Source: Sulfidibacter corallicola (lineage in GTDB: Bacteria; Acidobacteriota; Holophagae; Acanthopleuribacterales; Acanthopleuribacteraceae). From it: a stretch of DNA of 64,000 nt. Position 1 is the first letter of the stretch. Each line of letters starts with the position of its first letter. The stretch is taken from contig NZ_CP071793.1 in assembly GCF_017498545.1 (NCBI RefSeq), positions 7,081,001 to 7,145,000 on the forward strand, in the 5' to 3' direction. The translations under genes and the position numbers were made by a program. The notes beneath the pieces are model-generated. The model was not told where the DNA came from. It worked only from the letters and a program-made list of their open reading frames with translations, and made no database searches. This document shows, one piece after another, positions 7,749 to 15,774 of the stretch.

Positions 7749-8559
7749 AGAAACCCTTTTTGGATCCTTTGGTTCCTAAGTGCGGATATTAGGGTGATTT
7801 TCGACACTCACAGAGTGAATAACTAGCCTTGTTCCCACGATCAAAACTCCGGATCCATGGCTCAACTGATTGGAATGACGGGCAAGATAGCTCACTTTCA
7901 TCCTGAGAAAGAGTACCCACAATGGCGAAAGGAGTCAATGAGACGCCTTTGTGACTCGTGGTCTCGTATGGGGACCTGGATCGCTTGGTTTCCTATTGGG
8001 CCATTTCAATACAGAGGTACAGCCGCACCGGTTTCACCGGCGGAGTTCAAGAAAAGGGTCCTGCTCGTGACGACCAGATAGGTGACGTTGCGATCGAAAT
8101 CCTCGAGAACCGAGGACGAGGGTGTCGTCGTGCAGGTGGCGTCCGCGGCCGCATGAGGAAGTTCACAAAAAGAATCCTGCCAGAGGTGACCAGGTCCACC
8201 GCACCTCGAAAAACCAAATATCGGAGACGTACAGGTTGCCATCGTGTAGGTGGTGAACGTGGACGACGACGCCATCGCCCAGAAAGAGTGGAGAATTTCC
8301 AAGGATCGGAAAGTGTGGGAGTGATGGTGACGCGCTGGCGTCACGTCAGTTTTCGTGCCTGACCACTGGATGAATACCCAAGTCTAGGAAGGGAGTCGCC
8401 CAGACGTAAACTCATCTCACTTGGTTCTGTATTGCCTCTACGTACATGTTGCTTTGTAATTTTAAATAGCATGAGTAATTCTTGCGTGATGGTATGAAAA
8501 TATGTTTCTATAAATGGGCGCATGGTATTATTGTGCTCGGCGGCATGGAGTTTAAGGGA
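7749..8559 (-). repeat. Decayed repeat-protein gene fragments, copy C
   Basis: There is no intact gene. From about 8036 to 8290 at least two motif copies (GGAGTTCAAGAAAAGGGTCC at 8044 onward, and GAAGTTCACAAAAAGAATCC near 8158) alternate with pieces reading on the minus strand as HLHDGNLYVSD and DDxLVV. They belong to the same family as 2011-2345. Frame changes between neighbouring motifs show decay. The stretch 7749-8030 holds nothing I can support. Confidence 0.45.
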
Positions 8560-9060
8560 ATGGAGGTGACAGACGTGTTAGATGATGTGAATTTAGAAGA
8601 TTTGAAAAAATTGTACAAGGAAGATAAAATCGCTCAGGGTTTTTTTGATATTATTGCACAGAGAAAGAGAGGGCGAAAAGTAACTGATGTTAATCAAGTT
8701 ATAAAAATGCTTAAAAAGGAAGATGTGAAGGTGAATCGACAGGATGCATCAAGTCTTCTTCGTACTCTTGAGAAGATTGGTTGTGGAAAATATATCCCAG
8801 GAAGACACTCCTATCGATCTCGTATCGAATGGGATGTTTCAATGATTAGTGTGGGGCGAGCAGCAAGCGGTGAGTCGGAGGAAGTGGAAGAGTTTGATGA
8901 GGACATTAATGATGTCGAATCAGGCCTGCTAGCTCACTCATTCCATTTGCGGTCGGATTTGACTGTAGAGTTTGAACTACCAGTCGATTTCACGAAGAGT
9001 GATGCTGATCGACTCGCTAGCTTTATCCGAACATTGCCTTTCGATCTAGATGATGACTAA
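8560..9060 (+). CDS. Hypothetical acidic protein with helical N-domain
   Basis: A frame of 166 residues from the ATG at 8560. The GTG at 8575, behind GGAGG, is an alternative start, and the open frame begins at 8482. Residues about 10-85 are helical and charged (DLKKLYKEDKIAQGFFDIIAQ, then KRGRKVTDVNQVIKML) and suggest a winged-helix-like fold. The middle is acidic (EEVEEFDEDINDVES) and the tail reads TVEFELPVDFTKSDADRLAS. I do not recognise the family. It is clearly more AT-rich than its neighbours, which suggests recent acquisition. Confidence 0.6.
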   Translation: MEVTDVLDDVNLEDLKKLYKEDKIAQGFFDIIAQRKRGRKVTDVNQVIKMLKKEDVKVNRQDASSLLRTLEKIGCGKYIPGRHSYRSRIEWDVSMISVGRAASGESEEVEEFDEDINDVESGLLAHSFHLRSDLTVEFELPVDFTKSDADRLASFIRTLPFDLDDD

Positions 9061-9824
9061 CTTGTCGGATTCTTTTTATGAGAAGTCCAAACATTAGGAC
9101 CTCTGAAATGTTGAGCAAGGACTTAACTCATCTCGACGAGTGTGTGATCGCGCTGATGACGTTCGTGCCCGGGCTGTTTCATCGGGGAAGTTTACAAAAA
9201 GAATCCTGCAAATGGCGACCAGGTCAGCCAGGCCACCTCAGACCTTGAGGGTGAAGGGAGAGAGCGATGTCCACCAGGTGGCGTCAGCGACTGGGTCGGT
9301 TTCATAGGGAAGTTCAGTGATAGGGTTTTGCCGGCAACGACCAGGTTCACCTGAAGAGACCGCGCCTTTAGCAAGTCGGGCGTCGACGACGAGGGCGTCG
9401 TCGTGTGAGTACTGACCGTGGACGATGCTGCCGTCGTCGAGGGCGTTAACCACAGATGATGCAACGCTGGCGCCTAACTGCGACTTTGTGTCCCGCTTGA
9501 GGCGCGCGAGTCTGAATCGGAGAGGCGTCGTCTCGAGTCCTTTTGGCGCTTATGTTCGAGGTGGTGTGTCCGCGGATTCACAGTGGGACCCCGTCTCCTG
9601 GAATTTGAGAGATCGGAGGACATCGCCATGGCTGACCAATTTTTCGTGATCGTGCGATCAGATTCTTTCCAAAGCCTTCAATTTTGTAATTGATACCTAT
9701 AGCGGTTCGCGGCTTGTGCCGACAGTGGCCTTTTTGTGATCGTTTTCACGCCAGATCCTTATTGGCGCAGACCCAAGCGTTTAGGTGCGTGGCGGTTTGA
9801 CGCCCCCAATAAATAAGGCTCGAG
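9061..9824 (-). repeat. Decayed repeat-protein gene fragments, copy D
   Basis: No intact gene. Motif copies at about 9186-9206 and 9312-9345, followed by a minus-strand reading LDDGSIVHGQYSHDDALVVD (near 9380-9440), belong to the family at 2011-2345. They are broken by stops. The part from 9480 to 9820 holds nothing I can support. Confidence 0.45.
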
Positions 9825-9833
9825 GTGATGGAA

Positions 9834-10277
9834 ATGAATTTGTGTAGTACGTGTGTCGAGAATACTAAGTACGTACAGCGTTTGGAGCGGTACGGAAAGC
9901 GAGGGCGGTGTGCCTTTAATCCGAACCACACCGGAGCGGTTCAGTCAGTTTATTGGTTCACCCAGTTTCTTGATCGCGATTTCCGCGCCGCCTACGAACA
10001 TGGCGAAGAGTATCCCATCATGCCATTCGATGGGGATCGGCCGGATTTCGACCACTACGGCGAAACGCTCTTTGCCGCCGTTATGAACTTTTTGGTTTGC
10101 AATCAGGACCTGGCCAAGACCATAGCGGCCGAACTGATTGACCAGGAACCATCACATTCGAAGAGTGGAAGTTGCTTTTACGCGGACGATGTGATGTATG
10201 AGTTGAAGCGGGATGCCGACGCGCGGCGTGCGGAGGAGTCTCGGGATTATCACGAAAGTTACGGAAGCGGAACTTGA
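9834..10277 (+). CDS. HEPN/RES-N-terminal-domain-like protein, probably truncated
   Basis: From the ATG at 9834 this is a 147-residue protein. It starts with CSTCVEN and continues with GRCAFNPNHTGAVQSVYWF, a pattern that resembles the Cys-containing N-terminal domain found before RES (NAD-degrading toxin) or HEPN domains, including DxxFDHYGETLFAAV near residue 80. If so, the catalytic RES domain that normally follows is absent: the frame stops at 10277 and decayed DNA follows. An alternative is a stand-alone member of the domain family. The assignment is by pattern only. Confidence 0.45.
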   Translation: MNLCSTCVENTKYVQRLERYGKRGRCAFNPNHTGAVQSVYWFTQFLDRDFRAAYEHGEEYPIMPFDGDRPDFDHYGETLFAAVMNFLVCNQDLAKTIAAELIDQEPSHSKSGSCFYADDVMYELKRDADARRAEESRDYHESYGSGT

Positions 10278-10302
10278 ATTCGTTGGGATCTGGCGGCGAA
10301 GT

Positions 10303-10385
10303 CAACAGTGACCGACACATAGGTTATTTTGGGGAAGTTCGCATTCGGCGTAGGCGTGCCCGGTTCGTTCCCCTTTGACAACGTG
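10303..10385 (-). pseudogene. Second, short TldD/PmbA-like fragment
   Basis: This stretch nearly duplicates 11396-11495, with small deletions. On the minus strand it reads HVVKGERTGHAYAE, the same block as in the fragment at 11277-11642. It is joined directly to a piece of the repeat-protein family (AAGRIHV), showing recombination between gene remnants. Confidence 0.45.
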
Positions 10386-10774
10386 GATCCTGCCCGCGGC
10401 GTCCAGTTCGAGGAAACCGAGTATCGGTGACGTACAGTTTGCCGTCATGCAGGTGGTGATCGTGGTCGAAGGTGTTGTCCCGCAGGTGAGGTTCGCGCCC
10501 GGACCGGTTTCATCGGGGAATTTCAGAAAATAGATCCTGCGTTGACGACCAGGTAGAGGATGTTGCGGTCGAAATTCTCAAGGATAGACGACGAGGGCGT
10601 CGTCGTGCAGGTGGCGTCCGCGACTGGGTCGGTTTCATCGGCGAAGTTCAGGAAAAGGATCCTGCCGGCGTGGACCAGTGCCCCTGCCCCTTGAAGGTGG
10701 ACGACGAGGGTGTCGTCGCGCAGGTAGCGAACGTGGACGAAGGCGTCGGGATGGTGAAGGAGAGGAGAGTATTC
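10386..10774 (-). repeat. Decayed repeat-protein gene fragments, copy E
   Basis: At least two motif copies (near 10512-10533 and 10640-10662) with minus-strand readings AGRILFLNFADETDPVAD and RHLHDDALVVY in different frames. This is the clearest example of the dispersed family described at 2011-2345. Frameshifts separate the units. Confidence 0.5.
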
Positions 10775-11206
10775 CTAGAGTTTGAAGAGGGTCGTCTCCA
10801 GGCGAATCCAACTGTAGTTAACGCGCTTCTTACTGCCTGGTTGATCGTCGAGCTCGATCAACTTGAGTATGAAAAATCCGTTGTCAGTAGCCTCGGTGAC
10901 CTGACTATTGAGGGACAGGACGTGATGAACAGTTCTCCCATCTGGGTAGGTGATTCGAATGTTAGCACCGTAAGGACCTGAGGTGATCAGTTCCACAACG
11001 ATGCCAGTCCCGGGGACCTCCAGCTTGTCCATGCCACGCTTGCGATGGCGCTCCTCGCGCAAATCCATCGTCGTGATGTAGGGTTGGTAGCTTCGAGGCC
11101 TCATCACGTCGTGGTAGGTTAGGATAGGGCCAGGGTGAGGTCCTGCTGTTGTGGCTGACTCTGGAGCGGCCAGGAAAGAGAGCAGAATAACTGCACACGT
11201 GATCAT
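10775..11206 (-). CDS. Secreted hypothetical protein
   Basis: A 143-residue protein with an N-terminal signal-like stretch (ITCAVILLSFLAAPESA) and no lipobox. The mature part has GTGIVVELITSGPYGANIRI and TYPDGRTVHHVLSLNSQV, suggesting a small beta-rich domain. No family is recognised. The ATG at 11206 follows GGGGGAAG, a good ribosome binding site. It is the only apparently intact gene between 10.3 and 11.9 kb. Confidence 0.55.
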   Translation of the reverse strand: MITCAVILLSFLAAPESATTAGPHPGPILTYHDVMRPRSYQPYITTMDLREERHRKRGMDKLEVPGTGIVVELITSGPYGANIRITYPDGRTVHHVLSLNSQVTEATDNGFFILKLIELDDQPGSKKRVNYSWIRLETTLFKL

Positions 11207-11276
11207 AACTTCCCCCTTTAGGGTGATTCTTTAACATCCGGATTAAGTCAGGTTACGCGCATTATTTGCGTATGGT

Positions 11277-11642
11277 TTATATTTTTTTAATGTCTGTATT
11301 TTTGAGTTTGCGTTTTCTTTTCTTTTTGACTGTAAGCCTAATGCCTAAAGATAGTTTCGCCAACCCCCCACTGTGCGGGTAAAATGGGCGGTTGCCAACA
11401 GTGACCGACATATAGGAAATTTTTGGGAAGTTCGCATTGTTCAGATACTCGGCGTAGGCGTGCCCGGTTCGTTCCCCTTTGACAACGCGGATCCCCATAC
11501 CTTCTTCGAGGGAAGAGCTACGTTTTTTAAGAATGCCAACTTCCATTCCTTGGCAGCTGAATCGATAAGTATCGCCAACAATACGGTTCACTGCCGACCA
11601 CTTAAATCGTTTGCTATCTATGCCGCACTGCGTCAAGTTCAA
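11277..11642 (-). pseudogene. TldD/PmbA-like N-terminal fragment
   Basis: The 121-residue frame contains GMEVGILKKRSSSLEEGMGI followed by RVVKGERTGHAYAE, which matches the N-terminal domain of TldD/PmbA-type metallopeptidases (their pattern is G-x-G-x-R-V-x-x-G-x-x-T-G-F-A-Y). The full proteins are over 400 residues with a C-terminal metal-binding HEXXXH-type region. Here the sequence changes after about residue 80 into a Lys/Arg-rich tail unlike the family and then stops. It is therefore a remnant and not an active peptidase. Confidence 0.5.
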
Positions 11643-11924
11643 TCAAACGTTCCTTTTCCTGAACTTTAAACAACCCTGACTCGGGTTCACTAAACAGGTA
11701 CAGTAAGGGTTAACCATTCCCGTTCAATTTTTCAAAGTAAAATAAGTAAACGATGGGAGGTAATACCATTACGTGTTGACGCTTTCCTAAACGAACCCGG
11801 GTTTTGCTCGGTACAGGACCCTGGGTCCGTCTGCTGAGCAGGGTGCTCAAAACCTGACCCGGCATCGGCGCAGTCAGGTCGAACATATGAAAATGCCAGG
11901 TTACCGAAACCCGGGAGCTCAGGC
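11643..11924. other. Intergenic DNA
   Basis: 282 bp without a supported gene, between the TldD-like remnant and the Cys-rich ORF. I see no clear promoter, terminator or RNA. Confidence 0.3.
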
Positions 11925-12395
11925 ATGGCCAAACAACGGTGTCGTGGATGTCGATGCTACTTCCGTCGACGTCCCCAAAACGCCAATCAACGCTTCTGCA
12001 GCAAGCCAGAATGTCAGCGTCAACGCAAATCCTTGTGGCAGAAGGAAAAACGCAAGTCAGATCCTGACTACCGCGCCAATGATCGCGAAAGTCAACGCGT
12101 GTGGCGGGCTCGAAACCCCGACTACTGGCGCCGCCGCCCACCTCGGAAGCGCCCTCCGGCGAAGTTTCCACCAGTCCCCAAGCCGCGTAAACCAACCCAA
12201 GCAGGCCGACCGTCCCATCGCGATCGCAATGAGGACGCGTCAACACAGCAACTCACTGTGAATATTCAGGTTCTGGGACAGCAGGGCGACAGAATGCGCG
12301 TCAATGAGGACGTGTCGAGATGCCAACCTGCTGGAAGTGAACATCTTATACGGATTTACGTAAGGGGTATGGCAGCGGTCAATGAGGATGCGTGA
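11925..12395 (+). CDS. Cys-rich zinc-binding-like protein of the IS21 region
   Basis: A 156-residue protein. Residues 1-75 have CRGCRCYFRRRP, RFCSKPECQRQRKSLWQK and then a basic helical stretch with RARNPDYWRRR. The four spaced cysteines look like a small zinc knuckle on a strongly basic, probably nucleic-acid-binding protein. Small proteins of this type often sit just upstream of ParB/IstA/IstB-type IS21 cassettes. After about residue 100 the sequence is built from the IS left-end repeats (NEDA/VNEDV), so the native C-terminus has probably been replaced by the element. Confidence 0.6.
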   Translation: MAKQRCRGCRCYFRRRPQNANQRFCSKPECQRQRKSLWQKEKRKSDPDYRANDRESQRVWRARNPDYWRRRPPRKRPPAKFPPVPKPRKPTQAGRPSHRDRNEDASTQQLTVNIQVLGQQGDRMRVNEDVSRCQPAGSEHLIRIYVRGMAAVNEDA

Positions 12396-12464
12396 CTGCA
12401 TGAATTCAACGCTATTACCGGATGTTGATCGACCAGCAACACGCCGGTGTCAATGAGGACTCGT
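12225..12464 (+). repeat. Four short direct repeats at the IS21-like left end
   Basis: The 16-bp sequence GTCAATGAGGACGCGT (with small changes) occurs at about 12225-12240, 12300-12315, 12378-12393 and 12449-12464, start-to-start spacing 75, 78 and 71 bp. Multiple spaced repeats at the termini are typical of IS21-family transposase binding sites. The unit is too short and the spacing too long for CRISPR. Confidence 0.7.
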
Positions 12465-12499
12465 GCTCATCCTCCGCCGCACCGTTTAGGCTGGGACGC

Positions 12500-13708
12500 A
12501 TGACTGCCACCAAACCCCTTCACCGCGCATTGGAAGTCCATCAACTCCAACGACCCTTCGGCCATCACCGAATCTTCGATGGTGCCGCCATCGATGCACT
12601 TGCTCGCGATCTCGATCGCCGAGGCCAACTTGTACCGGTCTCGGTGGCTCGAGGCGCCGACGGCCAACTGGTGCTGTTGGACGGCTACCGTCGGTTGGCG
12701 GCACGCGACAAGCTGCGTCGTGACACGGTGCAGTGCGAAATCTGGCCGGGAGACCCGACTCAGGGTCTCCTGACCCTGCTGGCACGGATGGGCGGCCGTT
12801 GCTGGGACGCACTCGAAGAAGGCCTGACCCTGCGCTATCTCCACGAAGAACGGGGCATGACGGCTGAAGCGATCGCGCAGCAATCCGGCCGCAGTCAGAG
12901 CTGGGTGCGGAGTCGGTTGCGGTTGGTCTCGGAGGTGCCCGAGGAAGGCCGCACGGCGGTGATGCAGGGACGGCTTTCTCCCTGGGTCGCCGTTCGGGTG
13001 ATGGCGCCGTTGACTCGCGCCAACCCGGCGCATGCGCGCCAGGTCATCGAAGCGGCGGCCAAGAACGGGCTCAGCAGCCGCGAGTGGCGTGATTGGTTCG
13101 AGGCCTACCGGGGCGCCAATCAAGTGGTGCGCCAACGTCTGGTTGACCAGCCGCGACTGTGGATTGAAGCCAAGCGAGAACGCGAGCTGGCTGGTGAAGG
13201 CCGTCAGCTCGCGCAAGGGCCCGAGGGGAAGTGGCGAACGACCTGTCGCCACCTGGCGAATGGACTTCGCGGCTTGCGCCGGCAACTGCCGAGTCTGTGC
13301 CAGGGCCTGGACGAGACGGGTTGGGCCGCCGTGATGAGCGACGTCGCGAAGGTGACGCGGGAGTGGGAGGCATTGCAGAAACAATTGGAAAGGAGACAGC
13401 ACGATGTTGTCAGAACCCATTCGGGAACAGATCAAGAAACTTCATCAGCAGGGCACGCCGCTGCGGGAGATCAGCCGTCAGACGGGTGTCTCGCGCAATG
13501 CGATTCGACGCCTGATCCGTCGCCGAGCGGAGGAGACCCCGCCTCCGGCCACGAGTCGACTCCATCGCCACAGCGAGCTGATTCACGAAATCTTCCAGCG
13601 CTGTCGCGGCAACGGGACGCGCGTGCACGAAATCCTCGAACAGGAACACGGCATTCGGGTCGCCTACAGCACTCTGACGCGGTTTCTTCGCGAGGTTCAC
13701 CTACGTAA
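12500..13708 (+). CDS. ParB/Spo0J-like DNA-binding protein of IS21-like element
   Basis: From the ATG at 12500 this is a 402-residue frame. Residues about 12-95 match the ParB N-terminal fold, with LVLLDGYRRLAARDKL carrying the GYRR/GERR-type box. Residues about 125-160 (MTAEAIAQQSGRSQSWVRSR) form a KorB/ParB helix-turn-helix. The last 100 residues overlap istA by 305 bp in another frame and are low-complexity, rich in S, D and P. They may not be native: a natural end near 13400 followed by a frame change is possible. Its likely role is accessory DNA binding for the element rather than chromosome partition. Confidence 0.75.
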   Translation: MTATKPLHRALEVHQLQRPFGHHRIFDGAAIDALARDLDRRGQLVPVSVARGADGQLVLLDGYRRLAARDKLRRDTVQCEIWPGDPTQGLLTLLARMGGRCWDALEEGLTLRYLHEERGMTAEAIAQQSGRSQSWVRSRLRLVSEVPEEGRTAVMQGRLSPWVAVRVMAPLTRANPAHARQVIEAAAKNGLSSREWRDWFEAYRGANQVVRQRLVDQPRLWIEAKRERELAGEGRQLAQGPEGKWRTTCRHLANGLRGLRRQLPSLCQGLDETGWAAVMSDVAKVTREWEALQKQLERRQHDVVRTHSGTDQETSSAGHAAAGDQPSDGCLAQCDSTPDPSPSGGDPASGHESTPSPQRADSRNLPALSRQRDARARNPRTGTRHSGRLQHSDAVSSRGSPT

Positions 13709-14801
13709 CCCGCCCGCTTGCAAAGGGGTGTATACCTTCCAGCCCGGCGAGGAAATGCAGTTCGACACCTCGCCCCACCGAGTCCTCATCGATGGCCGCA
13801 CCCAAACCCTGCAGTGTGCCGCCTTGGTGCTGGCCTACTCGCGCACCCTCTTCGCCGCCTACTATCGCCGATTTCGACGGTTCGAGGCCAAATGCTTCCT
13901 GGCCGAAGCGTTTCGCTACCTGGACGGTGCCGCGCGCACCTGTCTCATCGACAACACCTCGGTCGTCCTGGCCGCCGGCAGCGGCGCCAACGCGCAGATT
14001 TCGCCTGAAATGGCGGGCTTCGCCCGGGCCTACGGAGTCGCCTTCGCGGCCCATCGCATCAACCATCCCGAGCGCAAGGGGCGCGTCGAGAGGCCGTTCC
14101 GCTATCTGGAAACCAACTTCCTGGCAGGACGTGCGTTTGCGTCGTTGCAGGACCTCAACGCCTCGGTTCGGGATTGGTGCGATCAGGTCGCCAATCGCAA
14201 GGTCAAACGGGTGCTCGGCATGTCCCCGCAGGCGGCCTACCTCATGGAGAAGCCCGCGCTTCGCGAGCTTCCGAAAGTATGCCCGCCGGTTTACGAGTCG
14301 CTGTTTCGGATGGTCGACACGACCGGTTACATTCACGTGGAGCGCAACCGCTATTCCGTGCCCGAACGGTTGGTGGGCAAGCGGTTGGAGGCGCACCGCA
14401 CCCTCTCCGAACTGAAGGTGTATTTTCGCGGGGCGTTGGTCGCCGAACACGGTCTCTGCGAGAAGCGCGACCAGCGCATCACCTTGGACGCCCATCGCCA
14501 GCGACGCTTTCTCCGGGAATCGCGCCAAGGGACCTCGGCCCAGGAGGATCTTTTACGCGGTCGCAACCCACTCCTCGACACTTACCTCGACCGCTTGAAG
14601 ACACGCGTGCCCGGCCGCGGCGTCCACGCCATGAAGCGCCTGTTGCATCTGGTTCGAACCTATCCCGAAGAGGCCTTCTTCACCGCCCTCCAACACGCCC
14701 ACCATTACGGGCTCTTCGATCTGCATCGATTGGAGAAGTTGGTTCTCGACGAAGTCGCCGGGGATTACTTTCAGCTTGCGGGCGAGGAGGATTTTCAATG
14801 A
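13404..14801 (+). CDS. istA: IS21 family transposase IstA
   Basis: A 465-residue transposase. Residues 1-45 contain a helix-turn-helix (REISRQTGVSRNAIRRLIRR). The integrase core runs from about 110 to 260 with MQFDTSPH, CLIDNTSVV and HPERKGRVE supplying the D-D-E residues. The C-terminal beta barrel has NRYSVPERLVGK. The ATG at 13404 lies behind GGAGA. Its stop overlaps the istB start (ATGA). It appears intact. Confidence 0.92.
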   Translation: MLSEPIREQIKKLHQQGTPLREISRQTGVSRNAIRRLIRRRAEETPPPATSRLHRHSELIHEIFQRCRGNGTRVHEILEQEHGIRVAYSTLTRFLREVHLRNPPACKGVYTFQPGEEMQFDTSPHRVLIDGRTQTLQCAALVLAYSRTLFAAYYRRFRRFEAKCFLAEAFRYLDGAARTCLIDNTSVVLAAGSGANAQISPEMAGFARAYGVAFAAHRINHPERKGRVERPFRYLETNFLAGRAFASLQDLNASVRDWCDQVANRKVKRVLGMSPQAAYLMEKPALRELPKVCPPVYESLFRMVDTTGYIHVERNRYSVPERLVGKRLEAHRTLSELKVYFRGALVAEHGLCEKRDQRITLDAHRQRRFLRESRQGTSAQEDLLRGRNPLLDTYLDRLKTRVPGRGVHAMKRLLHLVRTYPEEAFFTALQHAHHYGLFDLHRLEKLVLDEVAGDYFQLAGEEDFQ

Positions 14802-15565
14802 GGTTGAAGCTCAAGACGATCTTGGATGATCTCAAGTTCCGGGGCATGGCTGCGGTATTGGATCGCGAACTCGACCGCGCCCAGGTCGAGGGCCTTCCCC
14901 TGGAGGATGTGCTGTACCAGTTGCTGTGCGAAGAGTCCCGCGCTCGCGCCGAGCGGGCCATGGCTTACCGAACACGCCAGGCCAAGCTGCCCCGGGACTG
15001 GGCGCTGGAGAGTTTCCCGTTTGACCTGCAGCCTGGGGTCGATCGCGCGCGCATCTATTCATTGGCGACCCTGGATTTCCTCAAACGGGCGCAGAACGTC
15101 GTGTTCATCGGCACGCCGGGAACGGGCAAGACCGGTCTGGCGATTGGGTTGGCGCGCAAAGCGTTGCTCGACGGTTATCGGGTCCGTTTTTACAACGCCC
15201 AGGACATGCTCGACGATTTGTTCGCTTCCCTGGCGGACCGAAGTACCTCGCGGGTTTTGAAGTCGATGGCTTCCTACGACCTCTTGGTGATCGACGAGTT
15301 GGGTTATCTCTCGCTCAAGCCCGAACAGGTCAATGCCTTCTTCAAGTTGACCGAGATGCGTTACGGCAACAAGGCCACGATCATCACTACCAATCTCGAT
15401 TACGAGAAGTGGTATCAGTTATTCAATCGCAAGCCCTTGGTGGATGCCTTGTTGGATCGACTCCGCCACCATTGCATCACGATCAAAATGAATGGGCCGT
15501 CGCTGCGAACCCCTCAGCATCCCCACCCAATCGAGGCGGCGGAAGCGGGAGACGCTCATGACTGA
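14798..15565 (+). CDS. istB: IS21 helper ATPase IstB
   Basis: A 255-residue AAA+ ATPase that loads IstA on target DNA. The N-terminal helices (residues 1-80) are followed by Walker A GTPGTGKT near residue 105, Walker B LLVIDELGYL near 165, and sensor segments ATIITTNLDYEKW and LLDRLRHHC. Its start overlaps the istA stop by 4 bp. It looks complete and functional. Confidence 0.93.
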   Translation: MRLKLKTILDDLKFRGMAAVLDRELDRAQVEGLPLEDVLYQLLCEESRARAERAMAYRTRQAKLPRDWALESFPFDLQPGVDRARIYSLATLDFLKRAQNVVFIGTPGTGKTGLAIGLARKALLDGYRVRFYNAQDMLDDLFASLADRSTSRVLKSMASYDLLVIDELGYLSLKPEQVNAFFKLTEMRYGNKATIITTNLDYEKWYQLFNRKPLVDALLDRLRHHCITIKMNGPSLRTPQHPHPIEAAEAGDAHD

Positions 15566-15719
15566 TCGTTGCAAGCCGGGACCCTCTGAACCGATTTGGA
15601 TCATCTGGAAGCTCCTCGAACAGTTGGAGGAAATCCACCGTTTGATCTGGGCGTTGTACGAGGAGCCGTTGATGGAACTGATGAACCTCCCCGAAGACCC
15701 AACTCAATTCACCGAATAA
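15558..15719 (+). CDS. Small ORF after istB
   Basis: A 53-residue acidic, Trp-containing frame (EPIWIIWKLLEQLEEIHRLI), overlapping the istB end by 8 bp. It is likely co-transcribed and may be a small IS accessory protein. No family recognised. Confidence 0.45.
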   Translation: MTDRCKPGPSEPIWIIWKLLEQLEEIHRLIWALYEEPLMELMNLPEDPTQFTE

Positions 15720-15748
15720 TCCTCACGACAACACGATGAGAAACACAG

Positions 15749-15774
15749 GCCCCCACCATTGGGGGTCTTTTTTT
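15749..15774 (+). terminator. Rho-independent terminator after the IS21 cassette
   Basis: The hairpin CCCCCA (15751-15756), loop CCAT, TGGGGG (15761-15766) is followed by TCTTTTTTT. It ends the istA-istB transcript. Confidence 0.75.

Larger units (their letters stand above)
12225..15719 (+). mobile_element. IS21-like element with ParB-like accessory gene
   Basis: A collinear cassette: ParB-like protein, istA, istB and a 53-residue ORF, with overlapping or coupled reading frames and a terminator just after. The left end is marked by the repeats at 12225-12464. I could not identify a clear matching right-end repeat, so the right boundary is set at the last ORF. Confidence 0.7.

Noticed and set aside
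12225..12464. Regularly spaced short direct repeats that could suggest a CRISPR array
   Set aside because: Units are only 16 bp, spacing is 71-78 bp, and the repeats coincide with the left end of an IS21-like element, whose transposase uses repeated end sites.
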